Part shown: positions 5,759-12,979 of the stretch, piece after piece
Layout of the letters: every line of letters starts with the position of its first letter
How positions within the stretch are numbered: the stretch's first letter is position 1
Assembly (NCBI GenBank): GCA_937915765.1
Contig: CALGHE010000141.1
Span: 1 to 12,979, forward strand
Source: an uncultured Bacteroidales bacterium
Lineage (GTDB): Bacteria; Bacteroidota; Bacteroidia; Bacteroidales; Paludibacteraceae
Reading direction: 5' to 3'
Length of the DNA stretch: 12,979 bases
Notes under the pieces: model-generated
What the model saw: only the letters and a program-made list of their open reading frames with translations
What the model was told of the DNA's origin: nothing
Database searches by the model: none
Position numbers and translations under genes: made by a program

Positions 5759-8700
5759 ATGGCAAAACGTGTCTGTTATCTCTGGCTGATATTCATACTT
5801 CTGCTCCATTTTTCGGCAGCAGGGCAGGTGCGTGTCGTCTCCGAATTTTACTCCACGGAAGACGGGCTGTCTCAAAATTCCATCATCGACATAAAAAAAG
5901 GTCCGGATGGCTTTGTGTGGTTCGCCACAAAAGACGGGCTGAGCAGGTTCGACGGATACAACTTCCGCAATTTCAAAGCCCGCAACAACGATTTGAACAG
6001 CAGCGTCAGCAATCATATCACATCCATAACGATTGCGAAAGACAGTTCTATCTGGCTGCTTAACAACATGGGGCAGGCTCTCAGATTTGACGCAAAGACC
6101 GAACAATTTGACATATACCCATCGCAAGAGTACAACCGAGGTGACAATTTCGTCTTTATCAGGCAGATTCTGTTTGCAAGGAACGGCGACATCTGGCTTG
6201 TTGGCTCTGGCAACGGGGCGATACGCGTAAGGCAAAATGCCGACGGCTCTCCCGAAGAGAGGCTTTTCTGCTCCAAACTGCAGGACCGGGTCGGAAATGA
6301 TGTCCGCGCCGCTTTTGAGGACAGCGAAGGATGTGTCTGGCTGCTAACGGAAAACGGCGTGGCAACTGTATTGGAAAACGATACAGTGCCGTCGAGATTC
6401 TATCTGCAAGAAAACGGGCTTGGACTTAACTCTCTGCTCTGCTGCGCCGAGACCAACGACGAACTGCTGATTACCGCAAACGACGGAAGACTGTTCCGCT
6501 ACGACAAGCTGAAAAGAAGGTTCTCTTCCCTAAAATTCCCGACCGACGGCAATCTGAACGGAATAACTTTAACGTCAGACTCTGAAGCATTAATTTCATC
6601 CGATAAAAACGGCTTTTTCCTGCTAAATCTTACCAACGGAAATATCAGCAATTTCTGCAAGGATAAAAATCCTGAACTGCCGTCCGACTTTACCGAACAA
6701 CTTTGGAGGGACGCTCGAGGTGATGTCTGGATGAAATTCCGCAACACATTCGGACTCGTGAGATTCGACGCTAAGTCGCAAGAAGTTCAGCACCTCCCCT
6801 TTCAATTCCAGGACGGAATAGACGCATACAACGAGGAGGAATTCTGTTTCTCTTTTAAAGACGACAACGACCAGCTATGGCTGCTGCCTGCGGACAAGGG
6901 CAAATGCGCCTGGTACGACAAAAGATATGAAGGCGAAAAGCCTCGGTTTGAAAAAGAAGGCCAAAAAGACGGATTGCCGTCTGTGATATACAAAACGCTG
7001 CGAGACAGCTGCGGGGTATATTGGTCTGCGACCTCCTACAACGGAGTGCAAAAATTAGTCTCTTCTAACGAATCCTTCGTGCTGCATAAATGCAAAAAAG
7101 CAGCAAGATACACTGAAGCCAACGATGTGCGCTCGGTTTACGAAGACAACGTTCAAAACCTATGGATTGCAACCAGAGACAACTGCGTGAGGCTCTACAA
7201 CAAACAAAGACAAGCCTTAGGCTGCCTTAGCCCCACTGGAAACATTGTGGCGGATGCTAAATTCGGAACGGTACACACCATTTATCAGGACAGAAAAGGA
7301 GTTATATGGCTCGGCTCGAACGCAATTCTTTACAAACTCACTCCTCGAAACCAAAGCGGAACATCATTCAGCTTGCAAGCGTTTCATCTGGAAGAAAACG
7401 GAATGAGCGCCAAAGCTCTAAAAGTGACTGACGTGCTGGAAGACAGCCGTGGCAGAATTTGGCTCGCCACCTCTGGTGACGGGTTGCAAATGCTCGATGA
7501 AAAGGAGGAAAACGGCACGCTATTCATCAACAGGCACAATCAACTGAAGTTTGGATACCCGCCGTCAATCTTGCAAACTAACTGCCTCTTCGAAGATGCT
7601 TCGGGAAATATCTGGCTCGGCTCGAACGAGGGCATCACGGTCTTCCCTGCCGAGTTCGAGGATTTCAGATTTCTGAAATTCTTCTTCTACAATCCGGAAA
7701 ACACAAATTTGGAAAACTCCTATATCTCTGATATTTATCAGGACAAAAACGGAAAGATGTGGTTCGCATCGTTCGGGGGAGGCTTATTTAAGACAGAAAA
7801 CGATTTTTTTCTGGGCGAAACTCCTGAATTTAAAACTTTCAGCAAATCAAACAAGCTCTTCCCCACCGACCTCATATATTCTGTTCAGGAAGACAGCAAC
7901 GGCTTTATTTGGTGCGTTTCCGAAAACATGATCATAAAGCACGACCCTAAAAAGCAGACGTCTGAGACATTCGGCACAATGAACGGTCTGAACAGTCACG
8001 GGTTTTCCGAACACGCTTTTGCTCTTCTGAAAGGAAATAAATTTGCGGTTGGCACAAACTCTGGCTTTTACCTGTTTTCTCCTGATAAAATCGCGCATAA
8101 CGACTTTGTCCCAAGACTGCAGTTTACAAAGTTCCTGCTCTTCAACAAAGAGGTCAAAGTTTGCGACAATTCTGTGCTTAAACAGCCTATTCATCTTATA
8201 GACGAAATTGAGCTGAATCATGACCAAAACATTTTTGCAATAGAATATGCTGCCTTGGATTTCAGCAACCCGCATAATGTGCAGTACGCATACAAGCTCG
8301 ACGGCTTTGACGACAACTGGAATATGGTCGGAACTCAAAGAGTAGCATCCTTCACTAACCTGCCGCACGGCAAATACCGCCTGCTTGTGAAGTCAACAAA
8401 CAGCGAGGGCTTCTGGTGCGACAATACGCACTCTATCGTCATAACAATAAAGCCTTCCTTCTGGGAAACAGGCTGGGCGTATCTGCTCTATCTGCTTCTG
8501 TTCGCGCTTGTTGTTGGGGGGGCGCTTACCGGACTTCTGCTTTTCTTCAGGCTACGCTCTCAAATGCAGTTCGACAAAGAGATGTCTTCCGTGAAACTGC
8601 AATTCTTCACTGACGTGTCTCACGAGCTAAGGACTCCGCTGACACTGATAAACGCTCCTTTGGAGAATGTTCTGAACAACGGCAAACTCAACGAAAACGA

Positions 8701-10156
8701 CCGCAAACAGCTTGAAGTTGTAAGAACTAACGCGCAAAGAATGTTGAGAATGATGAATCAAATACTCGACTTCAGAAAACTGCAGAGCAACAAAATGCGA
8801 CTGAAGGTTGAGGAGTGCGTTATTGGCGAACTATTGATAAAATGCTGCTCTAATTTCACCAAACTTGCCGATTCGCGTAAGATCGACTTTATTATAAGCG
8901 ACAATACAAACGGCGCCAAATACTGGGTTGACAGAGACAAATTTGACACCATAATGTTCAATCTTCTTTCTAACGCATTCAAATTCACTCCAGAAAAAAA
9001 ACGCATAGAGGTAACGCTGAATATTGAAGACGGAAACTGCGCGCTGCACGTGAAAGACCAAGGCTGCGGAATACAGAAAGACAAGATTGGCATTATATTC
9101 GACAGGTACACTACCCTTCAGACCAACTCGCTCACCAAGCAAAGCGGAACCGGAATCGGGCTTTCTCTTGTCAAAGAAATCGCAGACCTTCATAAGGCCG
9201 AAATTTCCGTGTCCAGCGAAGTAAACGCAGGGTCTGAATTTATCATAAAGTTAAAACCCGGAACAGAACATTTTGACGAAAATGCGGACATAATAAGAAA
9301 CGCCACGTCTGAGCAAACTGCAACGGAACATGTTCCCGCCGAAAACAGCAATCAAAAGATGAAGCTTCTTGTTGTGGAAGATAACGAGGAGATGAGGTCT
9401 TTCATTGTTTCTGTACTCTCTGCCAAATATAACGTGATAGACGCTCCAGACGGCGAAGCCGGGCTCTCCACAACCCTTCAGGAGATGCCGGACTTTATAT
9501 TGACAGACATCATGATGCCAAAGCTTGACGGCATAGAACTGACAAGGAGAATCAGACAGAACGAACGGACTTCCCATATTCCTATAATATTGCTTACCGC
9601 AAAAACTGATATGGACAGCAAACTTGAATGTCTGAGAATCGGAGCTAACGATTATCTGACAAAACCGTTCAGCATGGTCTATCTTGAAACAAGAATTGAG
9701 AATATTATAGCCGAACGCAAAAAATGGCAAAACTCATACCGCGGATCTCTTGTCACTGTTTTAGGCGATAATGACAAGGAATCGGCCAAAACAAATGAAG
9801 CAATGCTGCCAAAGCCAGAGGCTATGGACGACGCATTCATGAAGAAATTTGTCGATTTCATCGAACAAAATATGGAACAAAGCGAACTATCGCTCGACGA
9901 TATCTGCGACGCCCTGAAGATTAGCCGGTGGAATATGACCTCAAAAGTGAAATCCTTGGTAGGTATGCCCCCTGTCGAATTTATCAGAGAGATACGACTT
10001 GCGAAAGCTGCCAAGCTTATAATGGACGGAGAGCTCAACATGACCCAGATTACATATATGATAGGCATGACCGACTCCAGATATTTCAGCAGATGCTTCA
10101 AACAGAAGTTCGGCATGACACCAACTGAGTATAAACAACAAAACAGCAATCAATAA
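5759..10156 (+). CDS. Hybrid two-component system regulator (HTCS; one-protein sensor kinase and AraC-type regulator)
   Basis: This 1465-residue inner-membrane protein combines a complete two-component system in one chain. A signal peptide (1-22) leads into about 16 propeller-like repeats (about 28-790) with the D-x-x-G-x-[IV]-W pattern, such as DSRGRIWLAT and DKNGKMWFAS, enough for two seven-bladed periplasmic propellers. A Y_Y_Y domain follows (about 800-900, with YKLDGFDDNW), then one membrane helix (about 906-931). In the cytoplasm come a HisKA domain with FTDVSHELRTP (phospho-His H955), an HATPase domain with N1068/N1072, DQGCGI (D1100) and GTGIGL (from G1130), a receiver with E1207/D1208, phospho-acceptor D1250 and K1302, and a C-terminal AraC-type double HTH (about 1357-1465). 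All catalytic residues are intact. HTCS proteins usually sense oligosaccharides and activate a nearby polysaccharide utilisation locus, but no SusC, SusD or carbohydrate-active enzyme gene is in view, so the ligand and targets are unknown. Confidence 0.95.
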   Translation: MAKRVCYLWLIFILLLHFSAAGQVRVVSEFYSTEDGLSQNSIIDIKKGPDGFVWFATKDGLSRFDGYNFRNFKARNNDLNSSVSNHITSITIAKDSSIWLLNNMGQALRFDAKTEQFDIYPSQEYNRGDNFVFIRQILFARNGDIWLVGSGNGAIRVRQNADGSPEERLFCSKLQDRVGNDVRAAFEDSEGCVWLLTENGVATVLENDTVPSRFYLQENGLGLNSLLCCAETNDELLITANDGRLFRYDKLKRRFSSLKFPTDGNLNGITLTSDSEALISSDKNGFFLLNLTNGNISNFCKDKNPELPSDFTEQLWRDARGDVWMKFRNTFGLVRFDAKSQEVQHLPFQFQDGIDAYNEEEFCFSFKDDNDQLWLLPADKGKCAWYDKRYEGEKPRFEKEGQKDGLPSVIYKTLRDSCGVYWSATSYNGVQKLVSSNESFVLHKCKKAARYTEANDVRSVYEDNVQNLWIATRDNCVRLYNKQRQALGCLSPTGNIVADAKFGTVHTIYQDRKGVIWLGSNAILYKLTPRNQSGTSFSLQAFHLEENGMSAKALKVTDVLEDSRGRIWLATSGDGLQMLDEKEENGTLFINRHNQLKFGYPPSILQTNCLFEDASGNIWLGSNEGITVFPAEFEDFRFLKFFFYNPENTNLENSYISDIYQDKNGKMWFASFGGGLFKTENDFFLGETPEFKTFSKSNKLFPTDLIYSVQEDSNGFIWCVSENMIIKHDPKKQTSETFGTMNGLNSHGFSEHAFALLKGNKFAVGTNSGFYLFSPDKIAHNDFVPRLQFTKFLLFNKEVKVCDNSVLKQPIHLIDEIELNHDQNIFAIEYAALDFSNPHNVQYAYKLDGFDDNWNMVGTQRVASFTNLPHGKYRLLVKSTNSEGFWCDNTHSIVITIKPSFWETGWAYLLYLLLFALVVGGALTGLLLFFRLRSQMQFDKEMSSVKLQFFTDVSHELRTPLTLINAPLENVLNNGKLNENDRKQLEVVRTNAQRMLRMMNQILDFRKLQSNKMRLKVEECVIGELLIKCCSNFTKLADSRKIDFIISDNTNGAKYWVDRDKFDTIMFNLLSNAFKFTPEKKRIEVTLNIEDGNCALHVKDQGCGIQKDKIGIIFDRYTTLQTNSLTKQSGTGIGLSLVKEIADLHKAEISVSSEVNAGSEFIIKLKPGTEHFDENADIIRNATSEQTATEHVPAENSNQKMKLLVVEDNEEMRSFIVSVLSAKYNVIDAPDGEAGLSTTLQEMPDFILTDIMMPKLDGIELTRRIRQNERTSHIPIILLTAKTDMDSKLECLRIGANDYLTKPFSMVYLETRIENIIAERKKWQNSYRGSLVTVLGDNDKESAKTNEAMLPKPEAMDDAFMKKFVDFIEQNMEQSELSLDDICDALKISRWNMTSKVKSLVGMPPVEFIREIRLAKAAKLIMDGELNMTQITYMIGMTDSRYFSRCFKQKFGMTPTEYKQQNSNQ

Positions 10157-10165
10157 ATTCTGAAA

Positions 10166-12190
10166 ATGGATTCCGCTTTGCAAAATATAGATACTGACAA
10201 TGCCGAATTTCAGAATGCTCTGCGACTGATTTCTCACACAAAACAGTCCGTTTTCCTTACTGGAAAGGCAGGGACTGGAAAATCGACATTCCTGAAATAT
10301 ATATGCGGCACGACAAAAAAGCATCATGTCGTGCTTGCGCCTACCGGTATTGCGGCTATAAACGCAGGCGGTATGACCATACACTCTTTCTTCAATATGC
10401 CTTTCAAACCTATACTTCCGGACGACCCGGACTTATCCTTGAAAAACAACAGGATTTTCGAAACTCTGAAACTGAACAAGGCAACTAGAAAGACCATCGA
10501 AAGCGCTAAGCTTATCATTATAGACGAAATTTCAATGGTCAGAGCTGACATGATCGATTTCATCGACAAAGTTCTGAGGGTGTACTCTCGCAATATGCGC
10601 GAACCGTTCGGAGGCAAACAGATGCTCTTTGTCGGAGACCTCTACCAATTGGAACCAGTTGTCACCTCTGACCAGAAACAGATACTGGCAAGGGCGTACC
10701 CTAATCAGTTTTTCTTCTCTGCCAATGTGTTTAAAGAGATGCAGCTCGTCACAATCGAGCTTCTTAAAGTTTACCGCCAGAATGATTTAAACTTTATAAA
10801 GATTCTTGACAACATACGTATTGACAACGTGACAGACTATGACCTGTCCGAACTTAACAAACGGTGCTTCCCGAACTACAAGCCAGGCAACGACGAGTTT
10901 GTCATGACTGTAGCCACAAAAAAGAACACTGTTGACTTTATAAACGAAAACAGGCTGGAGGAACTGAATGGCAAAACTTACACTTTCGAAGGTACTGTCA
11001 AAGGCGAGTTTCCGGAAAATTCGATGCCATCGCCTAAAAAGCTGGAGCTGAAGATAGGCGCGCAGGTCATCTTCACCAAAAACGACAGAGGGCCTGTCAG
11101 AAGATGGAGCAACGGCACCATCGCCAAAGTAACAAACGTAATATCGGCTAACGACGAAGACTTCATAACCGTCAAGCTTGAGGATGGCTCTGAGGAAAAC
11201 GTAAGTCCGGAAGTGTGGACTAACGTGCGCTATAAATACGATGAAAAGGAGAAAAAAGTTGTGGAAGAGGAACTTGGCACATACAAACAGTTTCCGCTAA
11301 GACTCGCTTGGGCCATCACTATACATAAAAGTCAAGGTCTCACTTTCGACAAGGTTGTTGTTGACTTGTCCGGAGGGGCTTTTGCAGGCGGACAAACTTA
11401 TGTGGCTTTGAGCAGGTGCCGGTCTCTGAAAGGGCTTGCGCTCAAACAGAAAATATCACCGTCGGACGTATTCGTGAACAAAGAAATCGTCAAATTCGCA
11501 AAACAATACAACAATCAGGAGCTCTTCGAGCAAGTCATGAAACAGTCTAAAGCAGACCACCACTACGCCGCTTCTGTGCTGCATTTCGACAAAAGAGACT
11601 TCGACGCTGCCATTGATAACTTTTTCAAGGCGATACACTCCAGATACGATATTGAAAAACCTATTGCAAAACGGTTTATCAGAAAAAAACTTAACTGCAT
11701 AAAGAAACTTGAAAAAGAGAATAAATTGCTGAAAGACAAAATTCACAGCCAGCGCAGCAAATTTGCAGAGATGGCCGACGAGTTTTATCTTATGGGCAAC
11801 GAATGTATGGTCAAACTGAAAGATCCTGCAAGCGCAATAAAGAACTTCGACAAGGCCCTTTTTCTAAATCCTATGCACGTTGACGCTTGGGTAAGAAAAG
11901 GCGTAACTCTTTACGACACAAACGATTTTTACGAGGCCGAAAAATGTTTCAACAAAGCGGTAGAACTAAGCCCCACTCTGTTTAAAGCGCTTTATAATAG
12001 AGGCAAGAACAGAATACAGACAAACAACTTCGACGGCGCGTTAAGCGACCTTCTGAAGGCAAACTCCTTAAAGCCAGAACATAAAATGACGCATGAACTT
12101 TTAGGCAACGTATATTCTCAACTTGGCGAAATTGAACTCGCAATGAAACATTGGGACATAGCGAAAGGAAACGACGAATCAGACTTCTAA
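10166..12190 (+). CDS. Pif1/RecD-like superfamily 1 helicase with C-terminal TPR repeats
   Basis: This 674-residue cytoplasmic ATPase resembles Pif1-type 5'-3' SF1 helicases. Motifs run in order: Walker A GKAGTGKST (33-41), motif Ia APTGIAAINAGG (58-69), Walker B IIIDEISMV (117-125), motif III VGDLYQLEPV (156-165), a small beta-rich insert with IGAQVIF (297-303), motif V TIHKSQGLTF (385-394) and motif VI YVALSRCR (412-419) with the arginine finger R417. After the helicase core comes a Lys/Glu-rich coiled-coil-like stretch (about 505-530) and about four tetratricopeptide repeats (538-672), preceded by a partial one (about 465-490). TPRs mediate protein contacts, so this helicase probably works in a complex; the partner is unknown. 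It starts 9 nt after the HTCS stop with no terminator between them, so the two are likely co-transcribed. A strong terminator follows it. Confidence 0.9.
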   Translation: MDSALQNIDTDNAEFQNALRLISHTKQSVFLTGKAGTGKSTFLKYICGTTKKHHVVLAPTGIAAINAGGMTIHSFFNMPFKPILPDDPDLSLKNNRIFETLKLNKATRKTIESAKLIIIDEISMVRADMIDFIDKVLRVYSRNMREPFGGKQMLFVGDLYQLEPVVTSDQKQILARAYPNQFFFSANVFKEMQLVTIELLKVYRQNDLNFIKILDNIRIDNVTDYDLSELNKRCFPNYKPGNDEFVMTVATKKNTVDFINENRLEELNGKTYTFEGTVKGEFPENSMPSPKKLELKIGAQVIFTKNDRGPVRRWSNGTIAKVTNVISANDEDFITVKLEDGSEENVSPEVWTNVRYKYDEKEKKVVEEELGTYKQFPLRLAWAITIHKSQGLTFDKVVVDLSGGAFAGGQTYVALSRCRSLKGLALKQKISPSDVFVNKEIVKFAKQYNNQELFEQVMKQSKADHHYAASVLHFDKRDFDAAIDNFFKAIHSRYDIEKPIAKRFIRKKLNCIKKLEKENKLLKDKIHSQRSKFAEMADEFYLMGNECMVKLKDPASAIKNFDKALFLNPMHVDAWVRKGVTLYDTNDFYEAEKCFNKAVELSPTLFKALYNRGKNRIQTNNFDGALSDLLKANSLKPEHKMTHELLGNVYSQLGEIELAMKHWDIAKGNDESDF

Positions 12191-12270
12191 GGCAAAAAAC
12201 TGAAGGTCGTGACTTCTTTTACTTAATAAGTACCTAAAACAAAACACGTTAGACGACATAACAAATTTTA

Positions 12271-12315
12271 AAAAAATCACATTTGCAAATTCATGTGATT
12301 TTTATTTATTTTTTT
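12271..12315 (+). terminator. Intrinsic terminator after the helicase gene
   Basis: Perfect 11-nt arms AAAAATCACAT (12272-12282) and ATGTGATTTTT (12293-12303) flank a 10-nt loop and run into a T-rich tract with a further T7 run. It ends the HTCS-helicase transcript about 80 nt after the helicase stop. The A run on the other side could also let it act on minus-strand transcripts. Confidence 0.8.
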
Positions 12316-12325
12316 CTTCAAAAAA

Positions 12326-12356
12326 TTTGTTTTTATAAAAAATATAGCGATATTTG
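12326..12356 (+). promoter_or_regulatory. Promoter for the NifX-like gene or leader RNA (TTTG-N19-GATATTTG)
   Basis: TTTG at 12326-12329 is followed after exactly 19 nt by GATATTTG (12349-12356), matching seven of eight positions of the TAnnTTTG -7 box except the first base. Element quality and spacing make this the best promoter in the window. Transcription should start near 12361-12363, giving about 100 nt of leader before the ATG at 12466. Confidence 0.6.
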
Positions 12357-12361
12357 CAGTG

Positions 12362-12438
12362 CAAACAAAAACAGGTAGATTTTTTCATAGTTAAGGTTTT
12401 TATGGGTAAGAGAGGCTGTGAAGTCTCTCTTATTTTTT
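12362..12438 (+). ncRNA. Candidate leader or small RNA ending in a terminator-like hairpin
   Basis: From the predicted start near 12362 the RNA would be about 76 nt long. Its 5' half is unpaired by eye and contains GGTAGATTTTTTCATAG (12374-12390). Its 3' end is the stem-loop 12407-12432 followed by T6. That is the form of an independent small RNA with its own promoter and terminator, or of an attenuating leader. I do not recognise a named RNA family, and no obvious anti-terminator pairing was found. A 12-codon ORF (12402-12440) also spans the hairpin. The start and the RNA itself are inferred. Confidence 0.4.
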
Positions 12439-12440
12439 GA
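12402..12440 (+). CDS. Possible 12-residue leader peptide (MGKRGCEVSLIF) overlapping the hairpin
   Basis: An ATG at 12402 opens a 12-codon frame ending in TGA at 12438-12440, covering almost exactly the terminator-like hairpin. It is not enriched for any single amino acid, as classical attenuation peptides usually are, and no ribosome-binding site is visible. If translated, ribosomes would disrupt the stem. Its length is well within chance. Confidence 0.15.
   Translation: MGKRGCEVSLIF
12407..12438 (+). terminator. Terminator-like hairpin with GUGA tetraloop, 5' of the NifX-like gene
   Basis: TAAGAGAGGCT (12407-12417) pairs with AGTCTCTCTTA (12422-12432) over 11 positions with one G-T pair. 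It closes on a GTGA loop, a GNRA-type tetraloop, and is followed by TTTTTT (12433-12438). This has textbook intrinsic-terminator form. It lies after the predicted promoter and 27 nt before the ATG of the downstream gene, so readthrough would be required to express that gene from this promoter. Confidence 0.7.
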
Positions 12441-12465
12441 ATGATTAACAAATAAATATTAGTAT

Positions 12466-12822
12466 ATGAAAATTGCAATTCCAACAAGAGAAAACATGGT
12501 TGATGACCATTTCGGGCATTGCCAGTTTTATACAGTGTACGAAGTTGACGAAAACAGAAACATCGTCTCTACGGAACATGTGCCGTCTCCGGAAGGCTGC
12601 GGCTGCAAGTCTAACATCGCCTCGGTTCTGAGCCAGATGGGTGTCAAACTCATGCTTGCCGGAAACATGGGCGATGGCGCCAAAAACGTGCTTGAGAAAA
12701 ACAACATCAAAGTATTGAGAGGCTGCAGCGGCCCAATCGACAAACTAATGGAAAATTACAAAAGAGGCATAATGGTCGATTCCGGCGTCTCTTGCGACCA
12801 CCATGACTGCCACTCTCACTAA
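12466..12822 (+). CDS. NifX/NifB-like dinitrogenase iron-molybdenum cofactor family protein
   Basis: This 118-residue cytoplasmic protein matches the small NifX/NifB-C-terminal-like family, which in nitrogen fixers binds iron-sulfur or FeMo-cofactor precursors and is also widespread in non-fixing anaerobes. It opens with MKIAIPT, then has the motif DHFGHC (14-19), SPEGCGCKS (41-49), the core LAGNMGDGAK (64-73), and LRGCSGPIDKL (84-94). A short tail CDHHDCHSH (110-118) is rich in Cys and His and suggests metal binding. No nif structural genes are in view, so a role in nitrogen fixation is unlikely; metal-cluster handling is only inferred. The ATG at 12466 is the only start that preserves the first strand. 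It is monocistronic in this window, with a candidate promoter and hairpin leader before it and a terminator after it. Confidence 0.85.
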   Translation: MKIAIPTRENMVDDHFGHCQFYTVYEVDENRNIVSTEHVPSPEGCGCKSNIASVLSQMGVKLMLAGNMGDGAKNVLEKNNIKVLRGCSGPIDKLMENYKRGIMVDSGVSCDHHDCHSH

Positions 12823-12836
12823 CTTTGCAAAAACGC

Positions 12837-12872
12837 AAAAGCCTTCTGAAAGTTTTCAAAAGGCTTTTTTTA
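12837..12872 (+). terminator. Intrinsic terminator after the NifX-like gene
   Basis: AAAAGCCTT (12837-12845) pairs with AAGGCTTTT (12860-12868). An inner TGAAA/TTTCA pairing extends the stem after one mismatch. A T7 run (12865-12871) ends it. It lies 14 nt after the stop codon. Confidence 0.85.
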
Positions 12873-12891
12873 TATTTAGAGGCACTATCCA

Positions 12892-12899
12892 TAATTTTG
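12892..12899 (+). promoter_or_regulatory. Candidate -7 box (TAATTTTG) at the right end of the window
   Basis: TAATTTTG matches the TAnnTTTG consensus exactly. The -33 position 19 nt upstream reads TTTA rather than TTTG. If used, transcription starts near 12905, just ahead of the hairpin at 12912-12941. A second exact TAATTTTG occurs at 12953-12960 without a matching upstream element. Confidence 0.35.
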
Positions 12900-12911
12900 T
12901 GTAAATGTTAG

Positions 12912-12941
12912 AATACGGGATTCAGAAAAGAGTCTCGTATT
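12912..12941 (+). other. Leader hairpin upstream of a possible next gene
   Basis: AATACGGGATTC (12912-12923) pairs with GAGTCTCGTATT (12930-12941) over 12 positions with two G-T pairs, around a 6-nt loop. A T-rich tract follows. It may be a weak terminator or a leader structure. An ATG at 12976-12978, at the very edge of the window, could start the next gene, but too little sequence remains to judge. Confidence 0.4.
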
Positions 12942-12979
12942 TTCTTTATTATTAATTTTGTAAAAACATAAAATTATGT

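Noticed and set aside
5617..6063. Plus-strand ORF of 148 codons starting in the control region
   Set aside because: Most of it overlaps the HTCS N-terminus in another frame and its sequence looks like a frame shadow; the HTCS signal peptide and propeller repeats fix the true frame.
5759..8060. Internal tandem DNA repeats in the HTCS gene
   Set aside because: The repetition is at the protein level (propeller blades) and is diverged; no near-identical DNA repeats were seen.

Overview
The window looks like chromosomal DNA of a member of the Bacteroidota, probably Bacteroidales. Three things point there: a full-length hybrid two-component system regulator (HTCS), promoter-like boxes of the TAnnTTTG type in the intergenic regions, and starts without Shine-Dalgarno sequences. 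No tRNA, rRNA, insertion sequence or CRISPR array was seen.

Left part (1-5360) is entirely on the minus strand. Read in the direction of transcription it starts with a small Dabb-family protein (5061-5360). A tight cluster follows: a DsbD-type thiol:disulfide interchange protein, an FMN nitroreductase, a YjjG-like HAD phosphatase and a PHP-family histidinol-phosphatase-like protein, with gaps of 9, 4 and 15 nt. After a 187-nt gap comes the N-terminal third of a PLP-dependent aminotransferase that runs off the window. The HAD gene is broken as written: its catalytic DxD motif and the rest of the protein lie in different frames, separated by an apparent 1-nt deletion in an A run.

Middle (5361-5758) is a 398-bp divergent control region with two identical TATTTTTG boxes 50 bp apart, three copies of a GGTGA-type word (two forming an imperfect palindrome) and a 9-bp inverted repeat just before the next start.

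Right part (5759-12979) is on the plus strand. A 1465-residue HTCS (periplasmic propellers, Y_Y_Y, membrane segment, histidine kinase, receiver, AraC HTH) is followed after 9 nt by a Pif1/RecD-like helicase with a C-terminal TPR array. The pair ends at an intrinsic terminator. Then come a promoter, a short leader containing a terminator-like GUGA-tetraloop hairpin, and a small NifX/NifB-like cysteine- and histidine-rich protein with its own terminator. The window ends in a second promoter/hairpin leader arrangement ahead of a possible next gene.

The most notable points are the orphan HTCS (no SusC/SusD or glycan enzymes in view) coupled to a helicase-TPR protein, the hairpin leader or small RNA in front of the NifX-like gene, and the frameshifted HAD gene. 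Most of the rest is ordinary Bacteroidota core content.
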